A DNA stretch of 43,134 nt from JAYSRU01 sp043720875 (lineage in GTDB: Bacteria; Bacteroidota; Bacteroidia; Flavobacteriales_D; Crocinitomicaceae): NCBI GenBank assembly GCA_043720875.1, contig JAYSRU010000102.1, positions 1-43,134 of the forward strand. The letters run 5' to 3'. This document shows positions 15,052 to 23,912 of the stretch, in pieces. Both the position numbers and the translations under genes were made by a program. Under the pieces are notes generated by a model. That model did not search any database. It worked only from the letters and a program-made list of their open reading frames with translations, and was not told the DNA's origin. Every line of letters begins with the position of its first letter. Position 1 is the first letter of the stretch.

Positions 15052-15698
15052 AAAAAATTGTAATTATAGGCGCTCGATCTGATGGACACGCAAAAGTAGT
15101 ATTACACATTTTACTCGCAATGAAAACCTACGAAATAGTTGGTTTCATTGATGACGATCCAACGAAAACAAATCAACAAATTTCCGGATATAAAATTCTC
15201 GGAACGATGAATCAACTACATAATCTAATCGCAAAGCACACAATTGAATATGGAATTGTGGCAATTGGCGACAACTCACAAAGAATGAATCTTGCCTCAG
15301 CACTCCAATCTCTTGGTTTAAAACTAGCAAATGCAATTCACCCAAGCGTGATCATGGATGAAGATGTAAAAATAGGAAGTGGAAATTACCTTGGACAAAA
15401 TGTTGTAATCGTTACTGGAACTGAGATTGGGAACTGCGTCAATATTCATACAGGAACAACAATTGACCACGATAACTATCTAGCAAATGGTGTAAATATA
15501 GGTCCTGGTTCGCACACCGCAGGAAGAGTAATGATTGGGAAAAATACAACATTAGGAACTGGATCTATTGTGATTCCCGACATTAAAATAGGTGAAAATG
15601 TTTTGGTTGCGGCAGGTAGTGTCATCATTAACAATGTCGCTTCTTCAAAATTCGTTGCGGGTGTCCCAGCGTTAGAAAAAAAAAGGAAAATTAATTGA
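15048..15698 (+). CDS. PglD/NeuD-type sugar acyltransferase
   Basis: A 216-residue protein. Residues 1-90 are a PglD_N Rossmann domain (KIVIIGARSDGHAKVVLHIL, GFIDDDPTKTN); residues 98-205 are a left-handed beta-helix of hexapeptide repeats (VIMDEDVKIGSG, VVIVTGTEIGN, IHTGTTIDHDN, VMIGKNTTLGTGS). His141 in TIDHDN corresponds to the catalytic histidine of PglD. Such enzymes acetylate amino groups of UDP-sugars or O-acetylate sialic acid. The DegT aminotransferase further downstream could supply its amino-sugar substrate, as in PglE/PglD or related pathways; that link is inference. Confidence 0.88.
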   Translation: MKKIVIIGARSDGHAKVVLHILLAMKTYEIVGFIDDDPTKTNQQISGYKILGTMNQLHNLIAKHTIEYGIVAIGDNSQRMNLASALQSLGLKLANAIHPSVIMDEDVKIGSGNYLGQNVVIVTGTEIGNCVNIHTGTTIDHDNYLANGVNIGPGSHTAGRVMIGKNTTLGTGSIVIPDIKIGENVLVAAGSVIINNVASSKFVAGVPALEKKRKIN

Positions 15699-15811
15699 AT
15701 ATGATAGTACGTGTTTTATCCCCCCAAAACATCCTATTTCATTGATTATTTGAGCATTTTTTCATCCCTAATAATTCTTCAGAACTGCAAGCATTTTCAA
15801 TATTTTTAAGG

Positions 15812-15819
15812 TATATTTG
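15812..15819 (+). promoter_or_regulatory. -7 promoter element before the first epimerase
   Basis: TATATTTG matches TAnnTTTG perfectly and ends 21 bases before the ATG at 15841. It overlaps the upstream alternative start at 15817, which is therefore untranscribed from this promoter, supporting the start at 15841. Confidence 0.5.
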
Positions 15820-15840
15820 TCACTAAATAAATTCACGACA

Positions 15841-16821
15841 ATGAAGAATATCTATATCACTGGGGGCGCTGGCTATGTTGGATCTGTATTAGTTCCTAAA
15901 TTACTAAGAAAAGGTTACAATGTAACTGTTTTAGACTTAATGATTTACGGTGAAGAAGTTATAGACAAGCACCCAAACTTGACCATGATTAACGGTGATA
16001 TTCGTGATCAATCTTTGTTAGGCACTTCACTCAAGGGGCAAGACGCTGTTATTCACTTAGCATGTATCAGTAATGATCCAAGCTTTGAATTAAACCCTAC
16101 GTTAGGGAAATCTATCAACTTGGATGCTTTTGGACCTTTGGTACAAATAGCAAAAGAATCTGGAGTTCAACGCTTCATCTATGCTTCTTCAAGCAGTGTT
16201 TATGGGATCAAGGAAGAGCCCAACGTGAATGAAGAAATGGAATTGGACCCATTAACTGACTATTCAAAATTTAAAGCTGATTGTGAAGAAATTTTGAAGC
16301 CTTTTCAAAGTGAAATTTTTACTACCTGTACTATTAGACCTGCAACGGTTTGTGGTTACGGTAAAAGATTGAGACTTGATCTGTCCGTTAATATTTTAAC
16401 CAATTTAGCAGTGAACAAAAATGAGATAACTGTTTTTGGAGGAAGTCAAAAGCGTCCAAATATCCATATTGAGGATATGACTGATCTTTATGCCTTATTA
16501 CTTGAATTGCCTAAAGAAAAAATAGCAGGCAAGATCTGGAATGCAGGTTTTGAAAATCATACCATTTCAGACATAGCACAGATGGTCAAAAATGTTGTTG
16601 GTCCTACAGTTAACATTGTTACCACCGCTTCAGATGATTTAAGATCATATCATATTTCTTCTGAAAAAATAAAGAACGATATCGGTTTTGTTGCGAAACA
16701 TACGATTGAAGATGCTGCAAGAGATTTAAAGACGGCTTTTGATGAAGGTTTAATTCCAAATTCATTAACTGATGATAAATACTTCAATGTGAAATTGATG
16801 AACAATATTCATTTAAAATAA
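15841..16821 (+). CDS. NAD-dependent epimerase/dehydratase (extended SDR)
   Basis: A 326-residue nucleotide-sugar-modifying enzyme. The NAD-binding motif TGGAGYVGS is at residues 7-15, the NGDIRDQ adenine site near 51, the SSSSVYG segment near 117, and the catalytic Y141-x3-K145 in DYSKFK. The C-terminal half (RRPNIHIEDMTD-like KRPNIHIEDMTDLYALLLE) is typical of GalE/RfbB-related SDRs. The substrate is not predictable. Start at 15841 is chosen from the -7 box and family alignment. It begins a plus-strand run that continues through the aminotransferase, two methyltransferases and a second epimerase. Confidence 0.88.
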   Translation: MKNIYITGGAGYVGSVLVPKLLRKGYNVTVLDLMIYGEEVIDKHPNLTMINGDIRDQSLLGTSLKGQDAVIHLACISNDPSFELNPTLGKSINLDAFGPLVQIAKESGVQRFIYASSSSVYGIKEEPNVNEEMELDPLTDYSKFKADCEEILKPFQSEIFTTCTIRPATVCGYGKRLRLDLSVNILTNLAVNKNEITVFGGSQKRPNIHIEDMTDLYALLLELPKEKIAGKIWNAGFENHTISDIAQMVKNVVGPTVNIVTTASDDLRSYHISSEKIKNDIGFVAKHTIEDAARDLKTAFDEGLIPNSLTDDKYFNVKLMNNIHLK

Positions 16822-16840
16822 AGTTACAACGCATAAATTG

Positions 16841-17944
16841 ATGAAAATTCCATACATCCAACTAGGTGTTCAACACAAAGAATTAAAGCGTGAAATTCTG
16901 GCTAACATAGAAAAACTTCTTGATAACGGTCAATTTATTCTAGGCGAAGAAACGCTAATATTTGAAACACAATTTGCAAAACTCTGCGAAACAAATCATG
17001 CACTAGGTGTTGGTAATGGAACGGACACGATGATTCTAAGCATGCGTGCATTAGGAATTGGCGTTGGAGATGAAGTGATCACTGCGCCAAATTCATACTT
17101 AGCATCTGCCTCTAGCATTATACTTGCTGGAGCAACACCTGTATTTGCTGATGTATGTGAAGATTACAACATTAATCCTCTCGAAATTGAAAAGAAGATT
17201 ACATCGAAAACAAAAGCAATTATTCCGGTTCACTTAACAGGTAGACCAGCAGACATGGATACTATAATGGCTATTGCTAAAAAACATAACTTATTTGTAA
17301 TAGAGGATTGTGCCCAAGCCATTGGAGCCCGTTATAAAAACCAAGCAGTTGGATCATTTGGAAATACAGGTTCATTTAGTTTGCACCCCTTAAAGAACCT
17401 TGGAGCATGTGGTGATGGGGGAATGATTACAACCAATGATGAAGCCCTATTCCATTATTTATCGAAAGCAAGAACACACGGACACAGCAGTAGAGACGAA
17501 GTTGATTTCTGGAGTTTCAACACCCGTTTAGATAATTTACAAGCAACTATTTTGAATGTAAAAATTCAAAAATTAGAAGAATGGAACAATCGAAGACGTG
17601 AAATTTCGGCTATGTATTATGAAGGATTAAAAAACTTACCCATCTTATACCTTCCAAAAGATAATGTCAATCAACATAGCGTTTATCATACTTTTATCAT
17701 TCAAGTTGATAAACGAAATGAATTAATGGAATACCTTGCTAAGCATGGCGTTGACACAAAAATTCATTATCCAATTCCCATTCATTTACAAAAAGCGGCA
17801 CAATCACTTGGGTATAAAAAGGGAGATTTTCCAGTTACTGAAAAGCAATGTGAAACTATTTTAAGTCTGCCTATTTATCCACAATTGGTTAATGAAGAAA
17901 TAGAATATATTATTGAAAATATCACCAACTTTTATCGCCTTTAA
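16841..17944 (+). CDS. DegT/DnrJ/EryC1/StrS family sugar aminotransferase
   Basis: A 367-residue PLP enzyme that aminates keto-sugars bound to nucleotides. Landmarks: GNGTDTMILSMRALGIG, DEVITAPNSYLASASSI, Asp156 in VIEDCAQAIGARY (PLP pyridine contact), and the Schiff-base Lys185 in SFSLHPLKNLGACGDGG. The C-terminal part (HYPIPIHLQKAAQSLGYKKG, LSLPIYPQL) is canonical. Start at the ATG 16841; a TTG immediately before it is possible but unneeded. It lies 19 bases after the epimerase and three bases before the methyltransferase. This indicates that the glycan contains an amino sugar. Confidence 0.93.
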   Translation: MKIPYIQLGVQHKELKREILANIEKLLDNGQFILGEETLIFETQFAKLCETNHALGVGNGTDTMILSMRALGIGVGDEVITAPNSYLASASSIILAGATPVFADVCEDYNINPLEIEKKITSKTKAIIPVHLTGRPADMDTIMAIAKKHNLFVIEDCAQAIGARYKNQAVGSFGNTGSFSLHPLKNLGACGDGGMITTNDEALFHYLSKARTHGHSSRDEVDFWSFNTRLDNLQATILNVKIQKLEEWNNRRREISAMYYEGLKNLPILYLPKDNVNQHSVYHTFIIQVDKRNELMEYLAKHGVDTKIHYPIPIHLQKAAQSLGYKKGDFPVTEKQCETILSLPIYPQLVNEEIEYIIENITNFYRL

Positions 17945-17946
17945 TT

Positions 17947-18954
17947 ATGCTTCATCCTTTCCTTAATAAATTCAAAACAGCCTTAGAAAATGATAGGACA
18001 AAGTATGTAAAGTCGTTCATAATAGCCTGGGACTATCAAATCAAAAGAAAAAAAAGAAAACTAAAATATTCTACTGATTTACCAGAAGATTTTTATTCAT
18101 TTACCGGTACAAAAGAAATAGTGAATTGGATGAATTGGTTCAAAGGAAAATATCCAAGTTTCTTTAAAGCTGAATTGATAAACCCATTGGTCGAACAAAG
18201 TAAACATAACGATGCTGAAATTTTAAAAAAGCTAGACATCACTTACGATTTTAACGAATATCAAAACGTTGGATACAACAATGCTCACGATTTTTTCATT
18301 CCTCAATCCTACCCGATTCCAGAAGAATTTGCAATAAATACCGTTCTCGATTTTGGAGCAGGTTATGGACGTCAAGCAAATTTATGGTGGCCAGCAATTA
18401 AAGGGAAAGGAAATTTTATAGCGGTTGATGCAATTCCTCTGTCTTATTGCCTACAACACTATTATTACGAAGCAATAAAGCCAGATTTCAAAGAATATGT
18501 TGACCAACCGTCAGCATTCAAAATCGATGAAAACGGCTCTGATTTGTACCACATTCCGACTTGGAGATTAGACTTAATTGCTGACAATAGTGTAGATTTG
18601 ATTCTTTGTGTTCAAGTGCTTCCGGAATTAGACAAAAAACTCATTCAATACATTCTTACACAGTTTCAACGCATCCTCAAGCCAGGAGGAATGTTTTACA
18701 TTCGAGATTTAAACTTCATGTACAAAGCGTTGGGGTCAATCAATATCGATGAAGCGATTAAAAATGCAGGGTTCACGTTAGAATACAAAGCATTTATTGA
18801 ACATAATGTCCACTTACATGGTGTACCAAAAATTTGGCGAAAAAATATTCAATCAATTTCCAATCAACATAAAACAAATTTCAAACAACGTAAGCGATAT
18901 TTACTTGAACAAATTGACGCGTTCACCAAAGGTCTTTTTTCTAAAAACAACTAA
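17947..18954 (+). CDS. SAM-dependent methyltransferase, sugar O-methyltransferase-like
   Basis: A 335-residue protein with a long N-terminal region (1-125) before a class I methyltransferase fold. Motif I is NTVLDFGAGYGRQANLWW (residues 131-148), an acidic ribose-binding position follows in FIAVDAIPLS, and the later motif DLILCVQVLPELDK plus RILKPGGMFYIRDL completes the fold. Its general layout resembles putative sugar O-methyltransferases in polysaccharide clusters. It begins three bases after the aminotransferase stop and ends six bases before the second methyltransferase, so the run is an operon. The methylated group is unknown. Confidence 0.78.
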   Translation: MLHPFLNKFKTALENDRTKYVKSFIIAWDYQIKRKKRKLKYSTDLPEDFYSFTGTKEIVNWMNWFKGKYPSFFKAELINPLVEQSKHNDAEILKKLDITYDFNEYQNVGYNNAHDFFIPQSYPIPEEFAINTVLDFGAGYGRQANLWWPAIKGKGNFIAVDAIPLSYCLQHYYYEAIKPDFKEYVDQPSAFKIDENGSDLYHIPTWRLDLIADNSVDLILCVQVLPELDKKLIQYILTQFQRILKPGGMFYIRDLNFMYKALGSINIDEAIKNAGFTLEYKAFIEHNVHLHGVPKIWRKNIQSISNQHKTNFKQRKRYLLEQIDAFTKGLFSKNN

Positions 18955-18959
18955 TTGAT

Positions 18960-19772
18960 ATGAATAAATACAAAGCATTCGCAAACATCTTTAAACTTTT
19001 ACTAAAGAATAGGAAAGAATTTCTTAAAGGCGTATTTCGTTTAACAAAAGACTTGAGTTCTAAAGGAGAAGTTGTAAAAAAATACAACCTAGTTAAAGGA
19101 TTACCTGTGGTGGACTTGCTTGATTTATTCCCTAACTTTGAAGAAACAATCAGTAATTACAGTTACCTAGACGGCACGTCTAAAGTGATAGATATTGCCT
19201 TGATAAAATCAATTATCAAATCTAAAAAAGATGTTTCTTACATTGAATTCGGATCATGGAGAGGTGAAAGCCTAGTAAATATCCATAACGATGCAAAGGA
19301 AACCTTTTCGATGACGTTGTCAAAAAAACAAATGAAGGAATTCGGGTTTCCTGACTCCGCAATTAAGTCAAGTGATTTTTTTACTGAAAAACTCACCAAC
19401 ATTACTGAGATTAGAGAAAATACTCAAACCTACGATTACACGGAATTAAAAGGTAAGTTTGACGTGATATTTGTAGATGCAGACCACGAATATCCAGGAG
19501 TTAAAATAGACACGGCAAATGCCTACTCGCTATTGAGAGATGACAATAGCATGATTGTGTGGCACGACTACGGCTTATCTTACGAAAACATTAATTGGCC
19601 AGTTTTGCATGGAATTTTGGACGGAATTCCGAAAGCAGACCATAAACACTTGTACCGTGTAAGTAATACGATTTGTGCCATCTATACAAAACAAGAAATT
19701 AATGCAAATTATCCAGAGATAAGTTTACCGAATAAGGTATTTACAGTGAGCATAAAAGCGGAAAAAATTTAA
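18960..19772 (+). CDS. Class I methyltransferase (Methyltransf_24-like)
   Basis: A 270-residue protein. After a basic N-terminus (1-85) it has VSYIEFGSWRGESLVNI (SAM-binding motif I) and FDVIFVDADHEYPGVKIDT followed by MIVWHDYG, the DADH and HDY signature of the Methyltransf_24/CmcI-like group, where acidic and histidine residues coordinate metal. Members often methylate sugars or sugar-linked groups. It is the second methyltransferase in tandem between the aminotransferase and an epimerase, five bases after the first. Substrate not predictable. Confidence 0.75.
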   Translation: MNKYKAFANIFKLLLKNRKEFLKGVFRLTKDLSSKGEVVKKYNLVKGLPVVDLLDLFPNFEETISNYSYLDGTSKVIDIALIKSIIKSKKDVSYIEFGSWRGESLVNIHNDAKETFSMTLSKKQMKEFGFPDSAIKSSDFFTEKLTNITEIRENTQTYDYTELKGKFDVIFVDADHEYPGVKIDTANAYSLLRDDNSMIVWHDYGLSYENINWPVLHGILDGIPKADHKHLYRVSNTICAIYTKQEINANYPEISLPNKVFTVSIKAEKI

Positions 19773-19782
19773 CACTTGAAAC

Positions 19783-20769
19783 ATGAAAATATTGGTAACA
19801 GGCGGATGCGGTTTCATTGGAAGTCATACTGTTGATAAACTACTTAACGAAGGACATCAAGTAACGGTAATTGACAATTTATCTTGCGGAAATTTACGTA
19901 ACCTTGCGCAGCACGAAAACAATCCGAATTTAAAAGTTGTTATCGAAACTATAGCCGATTATGGTAAAATTGAACCCCATTTTGAAGGAATGGAAAAGGT
20001 GTTTCATTTTGCTGCATTAGCAGATATTGTTCCGTCTATCGTTCATCCGATGGAATACCATAATAGCAATGTAAATGGAACTATTAACGTATTAGAAGCG
20101 TGCAGAAAACATGCTGTAGGTAGAATTATTTACGCAGCATCTTCGTCATGTTATGGATTACCTGATCAATTTCCAACACCAGAAACAGAATCTATTAAAT
20201 GTCAATATCCTTATGCCGTAACAAAATATTTAGGTGAAGAATACTGCATGTATTGGAGTCAAGTTTATAAGATGAATATCACAGCAATGCGGTTCTTTAA
20301 TGTTTATGGTCCGCGTACAAGAACATCCGGAACTTACGGTGCTGTTTTTGGTGTGTTTTTAGCTCAGAAGATCAATAATTTACCCTATACTGTTGTTGGT
20401 GACGGAAACCAAACAAGAGATTTTACTTATGTTTCTGATATTGTAGATGCGTGTGTTACGGCTTCAGAAAACTACGCTATATCTGGTGAAAAAATTAATG
20501 TTGGAAGTGGCAACACGTATAGTATTAATAAGTTAGTGGCGTTATTAGAAGGTGAAGTTATTTATATTCCAAAACGACCAGGCGAACCGGATTGCACATT
20601 TGCGGACACCCGAAAAATTAATTCAATTTTAAACTGGAAGGCCAAGGTGAGTTTGGAGGATGGTGTAAAAATAATGCTTGAAAACATCAACTATTGGAAG
20701 GATGCTCCATTGTGGGAGCCAAAAAATATTGCTGAAGCTACTAAAGACTGGTTTAAGTACCTTGGATAA
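19783..20769 (+). CDS. NAD-dependent nucleotide-sugar epimerase (GalE/WbpP-like)
   Basis: A 328-residue extended SDR. NAD motif TGGCGFIGSH at residues 6-15, DNLSCGNLRNL after the second strand (an NAD-specific acidic residue at Asp31), FHFAALADIVPSI, the SSSCYG catalytic serine region, and Y144-x3-K148 in YPYAVTKYLGE. MRFFNVYGPRTRTSGTYGAV and the KRPGEPDCTFADTRKI tail are typical of UDP-hexose 4-epimerases acting on UDP-sugars. It is the last plus-strand gene of the glycan run and converges with the nucleotidyltransferase gene six bases away; no terminator is visible in that gap. Confidence 0.9.
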   Translation: MKILVTGGCGFIGSHTVDKLLNEGHQVTVIDNLSCGNLRNLAQHENNPNLKVVIETIADYGKIEPHFEGMEKVFHFAALADIVPSIVHPMEYHNSNVNGTINVLEACRKHAVGRIIYAASSSCYGLPDQFPTPETESIKCQYPYAVTKYLGEEYCMYWSQVYKMNITAMRFFNVYGPRTRTSGTYGAVFGVFLAQKINNLPYTVVGDGNQTRDFTYVSDIVDACVTASENYAISGEKINVGSGNTYSINKLVALLEGEVIYIPKRPGEPDCTFADTRKINSILNWKAKVSLEDGVKIMLENINYWKDAPLWEPKNIAEATKDWFKYLG

Positions 20770-20775
20770 ATAGCA

Positions 20776-21177
20776 TTACTTCGTGTACCTTGCAAGAATG
20801 GTTTGAATCAATTTACTGGTTGATTTTCCATGTGCTCTGTTTGTAAAGTAAGTGCTTTTACTTAACTCCTTGCCCGTTATCGGCTTGTCAGTATAATCTT
20901 CTCCTAAAAAGCGAACATCAGGCTGTATTTCTCGCAACAATGCTTCAAGCCCCTCTTCTGAACTATACGTTCTAACTTCATCCACGAATCGGCTATTTTT
21001 TGCAAGAATAACTCTATCTTCAATTGAAAGAATAGGGATGTTTTTGTCTGCAGCTAAATTGCTTGCATCGTTCAATGCTAAAATAAGGTGATCGCAATGT
21101 TCTTTGCATTCTTCAAGCATTATTGCATGACCAGCATGAAATAAATCAAAAACACCACATGCAAATCCTACTTTCAT
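20776..21177 (-). CDS. Cytidylyltransferase-like nucleotidyltransferase (HldE C-terminal-like)
   Basis: A 133-residue nucleotidyltransferase. The N-terminal core GFACGVFDLFHAGHAIMLEE has the HAGH motif at residues 14-17 that binds the nucleotide phosphates; IEDRVILAKNSRFVDEV and the C-terminal HGKSTSKLIQTIL (STS motif) complete the family pattern. It transfers a nucleotide to a sugar- or polyol-phosphate, like the C-terminal domain of HldE or glycerol-3-phosphate cytidylyltransferase. The ATG directly abuts the TAA of the SIS gene. With the kinase and isomerase it forms a probable nucleotide-sugar activation module. ATP versus CTP use is not resolved from sequence. Confidence 0.85.
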   Translation of the reverse strand: MKVGFACGVFDLFHAGHAIMLEECKEHCDHLILALNDASNLAADKNIPILSIEDRVILAKNSRFVDEVRTYSSEEGLEALLREIQPDVRFLGEDYTDKPITGKELSKSTYFTNRAHGKSTSKLIQTILARYTK

Positions 21178-21708
21178 TTAGTTGTTATTGGACGCAAATT
21201 TATCTAAAACACCATGTAAAATAACTTGATGAAAACATTCCACAATGCCATAATTTTCAGCCGAAAGGTAAAAATTGATCATTCCAGATTCACTTAATGT
21301 ATTACGCTCCTTAAATCCGGAAAGTGTAATCACCTTTCCACCCAACTCTTTTGCAGTATTTACGGCATTCAATATATTTGGTGATTCTCCGCTACTACTA
21401 ATGGCAATTAATAAATCATCCTTAGTAAAATAAGCTTTTACCCACTCTTTCATCGCATTTTCATAGCCATAATCGTTAGCAAAACAAGTAATCAATGCTG
21501 GGTCCGAAAAGGTGAAGGTTTGAAATTTTGCAATTTTCAAATAATCCTCCATCATATGCGAACAAATCGAATTTGATCCACCATTTCCGATAAAGAAAAT
21601 TCGTTTTATCTTTGACAAAAGCGAAACTGCTTCAGTCATCTGTTGCTCAATTCTATTACTTTCAACAAAAAATTGAGCGTAGTACTTATTATATAAACTT
21701 AGAGGCAT
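21178..21708 (-). CDS. SIS-domain phosphosugar isomerase (GmhA-like)
   Basis: A 176-residue SIS protein of GmhA length. It contains IKRIFFIGNGGSNSICSHMM, where the phosphate-binding GNGGS is kept but the ADAQH-type follow-up usual in GmhA is replaced by SNSICSHMME. A second SIS segment is DDLLIAISSSGESPNILNAV, then GGKVITLSG. GmhA isomerises sedoheptulose 7-phosphate to D-glycero-D-manno-heptose 7-phosphate. The motif change leaves the substrate open. It overlaps the kinase gene by 20 bases and abuts the nucleotidyltransferase gene, so the three are cotranscribed. Confidence 0.82.
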   Translation of the reverse strand: MPLSLYNKYYAQFFVESNRIEQQMTEAVSLLSKIKRIFFIGNGGSNSICSHMMEDYLKIAKFQTFTFSDPALITCFANDYGYENAMKEWVKAYFTKDDLLIAISSSGESPNILNAVNTAKELGGKVITLSGFKERNTLSESGMINFYLSAENYGIVECFHQVILHGVLDKFASNNN

Positions 21709-22573
21709 ATTCTAATAAAGTTTGAGGTGTAACTGATTTCTCATTGCATAACCAAGTTGTGGATAAGCTTGCTGCTAAGGAAGGAATGATTAATTCTTTC
21801 ACTTCTTCTTGAATAGACGCTTGAATGGATGCAAAAGCGAAAAAAGTATCTCCTGCACCAATGCTGTCATTGATGTCACTCGGAAAAGCACTATTCATCT
21901 TCACAAACTTCCCGTCCGTAAAAGCAGAACCACTACCGCCAAGTGTAACGAACATAAGATCCGTATTCATTTCATAGTTATACAATTCTAAAATATCATT
22001 TTCAAAATCGCCATTATCCTTATGACTTATATTTTTATTCATTTGAAGACTCGCTTCTCTCAAATCGAGACAAACGCTCTTTTTCCTATGATTCTTCCAT
22101 TTACTTGTCCGGTTAAATCCAAAATTATTTGAATTTGTTTGGCACATCAAATGAAAACCGTTGTTAATTTTGATGTTATCACAAAATCCATGACCGAAAT
22201 CCGCAATAATCACAACGTCGTAGTCGTTGGTGTCTACTGATATTTCTCCAAAATTCGAAGTATTGAAGGTATTTATTTCTGTGTGCTTTTTCCCATCGTA
22301 TGCGTCAATGTAGCGCGTTTTAACAATTTCATTTTCAGTATTCGTAATCAAATCAACATGACATACAAAACTTTTCAAATGATTTGCAATTGCATGCGCA
22401 CCACCCATTTGAACTTGCTTTTCTCCTCCAGTCAAACGATAAACAGGGCACACAGATTTCATCGAATTCCCTTCATAATGTACAGGAACGAATTCGTCAA
22501 TAATTGTTTCACCAATTACAGCCACTTTTAGATGCTTTACATCATTTATAAATTTCTGAACTATGTCTAACAT
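21689..22573 (-). CDS. PfkB-family sugar kinase (HldE N-terminal-like)
   Basis: A 294-residue PfkB/ribokinase-type kinase. The N-terminal block VAVIGETIIDEFVPVH and the GGEKQVQMGGAHAIANHL region take the place of the HldE P-E-A-P-V-P-V / GGAANVA pattern. The C-terminal anion hole is DSIGAGDTFFAF with catalytic Asp242. In HldE this domain phosphorylates heptose 7-phosphate at C1; here the activity is a stand-alone protein with divergent substrate-side motifs. It begins 28 bases after odhB on the same strand and overlaps the SIS gene. Kinase family is firm, substrate inferred from neighbours. Confidence 0.82.
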   Translation of the reverse strand: MLDIVQKFINDVKHLKVAVIGETIIDEFVPVHYEGNSMKSVCPVYRLTGGEKQVQMGGAHAIANHLKSFVCHVDLITNTENEIVKTRYIDAYDGKKHTEINTFNTSNFGEISVDTNDYDVVIIADFGHGFCDNIKINNGFHLMCQTNSNNFGFNRTSKWKNHRKKSVCLDLREASLQMNKNISHKDNGDFENDILELYNYEMNTDLMFVTLGGSGSAFTDGKFVKMNSAFPSDINDSIGAGDTFFAFASIQASIQEEVKELIIPSLAASLSTTWLCNEKSVTPQTLLEYASKFI

Positions 22574-22601
22574 CCGATCTTGCTTATACGCATTGTTAAT
22601 C

Positions 22602-23867
22602 CTACAATCCCAACAATACCGCCAAAGGATCTTTTCCTCCGAAGATGATTCGTTCTGGATTTTCTAACATCTCTTTCACCTTAACCAAGAAACCAACAGA
22701 TTCCTTACCATCAATAATTCTATGGTCGTATGAAAGTGCAACATACATTATTGGGCGAATTTCAACCTTTCCATTGATTGCCACCGGGCGTTCAACAATG
22801 TTGTGCATTCCTAAAATTGCAGATTGCGGTGGATTAATGATTGGCGTACTTAGCATAGATCCAAAAACTCCTCCATTTGTAATTGTAAATGTACCTCCGC
22901 TCATGTCATCTGGGGTAATTTTACCGTCTCTTGCCTTTATGGCCAAACGCTTAATTTCTCTTTCAATTTCGGCTAAACTCATTTGCTCTGCATTTCTAAC
23001 CACTGGAACCATCAATCCTTTTGGTGAAGAGACTGCAATTCCAATGTCTGCATACTTATGCAAAATCATTTCATTTCCGTCAATTTGTGCATTCACAGAT
23101 GGAAATAAATTCAACGCCTCCGTTACCGCTTTTGTAAAGAAACTCATGAATCCAAGATTCACATCGTGAAACTTAGCAAAGCTATCTTTGTACTTAGCAC
23201 GTAAATCCATTATTGGTTTCATGTCAACTTCATTAAATGTAGTTAACATGGCAGTTTCATTTTTTACAGCCACCAAACGCTCTGCTATCTTACGGCGAAG
23301 CATCGACATTTTTTCACGACCTTGCTCACGCGTTCCACCCCAACCTTGAGTAGCCTCTGTTGGAATTCCAGCAGCCATCGCAGCAACAACATCTTGTTTC
23401 GTTACGCGTCCGTCTCTACCAGAACCACCGATTTTATTGGCTGCAATACCATTTTCATTTAATATTTTGGCAGCAGCAGGTGACGGTGTACCCGAAGCAT
23501 AATTCACCTTATCACTTACAGGACCTGGATTAGGAGTAACCACAGCAGCAACTGGTGCAGCAACAACTTTCACATCTTCTACAACAGCAGCCTTTGCAAC
23601 CGGGGCTGAACTTCCAGCTGGGCGAGCAGCAGCAGTATCAATCAAACAAACAACTTGTCCAACTTTCACTACATCTCCTTCAGCAGCTTTTAATGTAATT
23701 ATTCCGCTTTGTTCTGCGGGTAATTCCAACGTCGCTTTATCCGAATCCACTTCAGCTATCGTCTGATCTTTTTCTACATAATCGCCATCGGCTACCATCC
23801 AAGACGCAATCTCTACTTCTGTAATTGATTCTCCTGGACTTGGTACTTTCATTTCTAACATTGACAT
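22602..23867 (-). CDS. odhB: 2-oxoglutarate dehydrogenase E2, dihydrolipoyl succinyltransferase
   Basis: A 421-residue E2 subunit. The lipoyl domain (residues 2-77) has the lipoylated Lys44 in EVDSDKATLEL. An Ala/Pro/Val-rich linker (80-120) leads to the E1/E3-binding domain (about 124-160, SPAAAKILNENGIAANKIGG). The catalytic acyltransferase domain (190-421) ends with H382-R-I-I-D386-G. It transfers the succinyl group from lipoate to CoA in the TCA cycle. Together with the upstream sucA gene (45-base gap, same strand) it forms an operon; the sugar kinase gene is 28 bases downstream and may be read through. Confidence 0.95.
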   Translation of the reverse strand: MSMLEMKVPSPGESITEVEIASWMVADGDYVEKDQTIAEVDSDKATLELPAEQSGIITLKAAEGDVVKVGQVVCLIDTAAARPAGSSAPVAKAAVVEDVKVVAAPVAAVVTPNPGPVSDKVNYASGTPSPAAAKILNENGIAANKIGGSGRDGRVTKQDVVAAMAAGIPTEATQGWGGTREQGREKMSMLRRKIAERLVAVKNETAMLTTFNEVDMKPIMDLRAKYKDSFAKFHDVNLGFMSFFTKAVTEALNLFPSVNAQIDGNEMILHKYADIGIAVSSPKGLMVPVVRNAEQMSLAEIEREIKRLAIKARDGKITPDDMSGGTFTITNGGVFGSMLSTPIINPPQSAILGMHNIVERPVAINGKVEIRPIMYVALSYDHRIIDGKESVGFLVKVKEMLENPERIIFGGKDPLAVLLGL

Positions 23868-23912
23868 GACGGGATCTATTTTAATGGTTTAAATTTAATT
23901 TCTTTTTTACGC

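Noticed and set aside
20770..20775. Terminator between the converging epimerase and nucleotidyltransferase genes
   Set aside because: The gap is six bases and no hairpin with a T run is visible around it.
22645..23169. 174-codon open frame antisense to odhB
   Set aside because: The opposite frame codes for a complete, conserved E2 catalytic domain; this is a by-product of its codon use.
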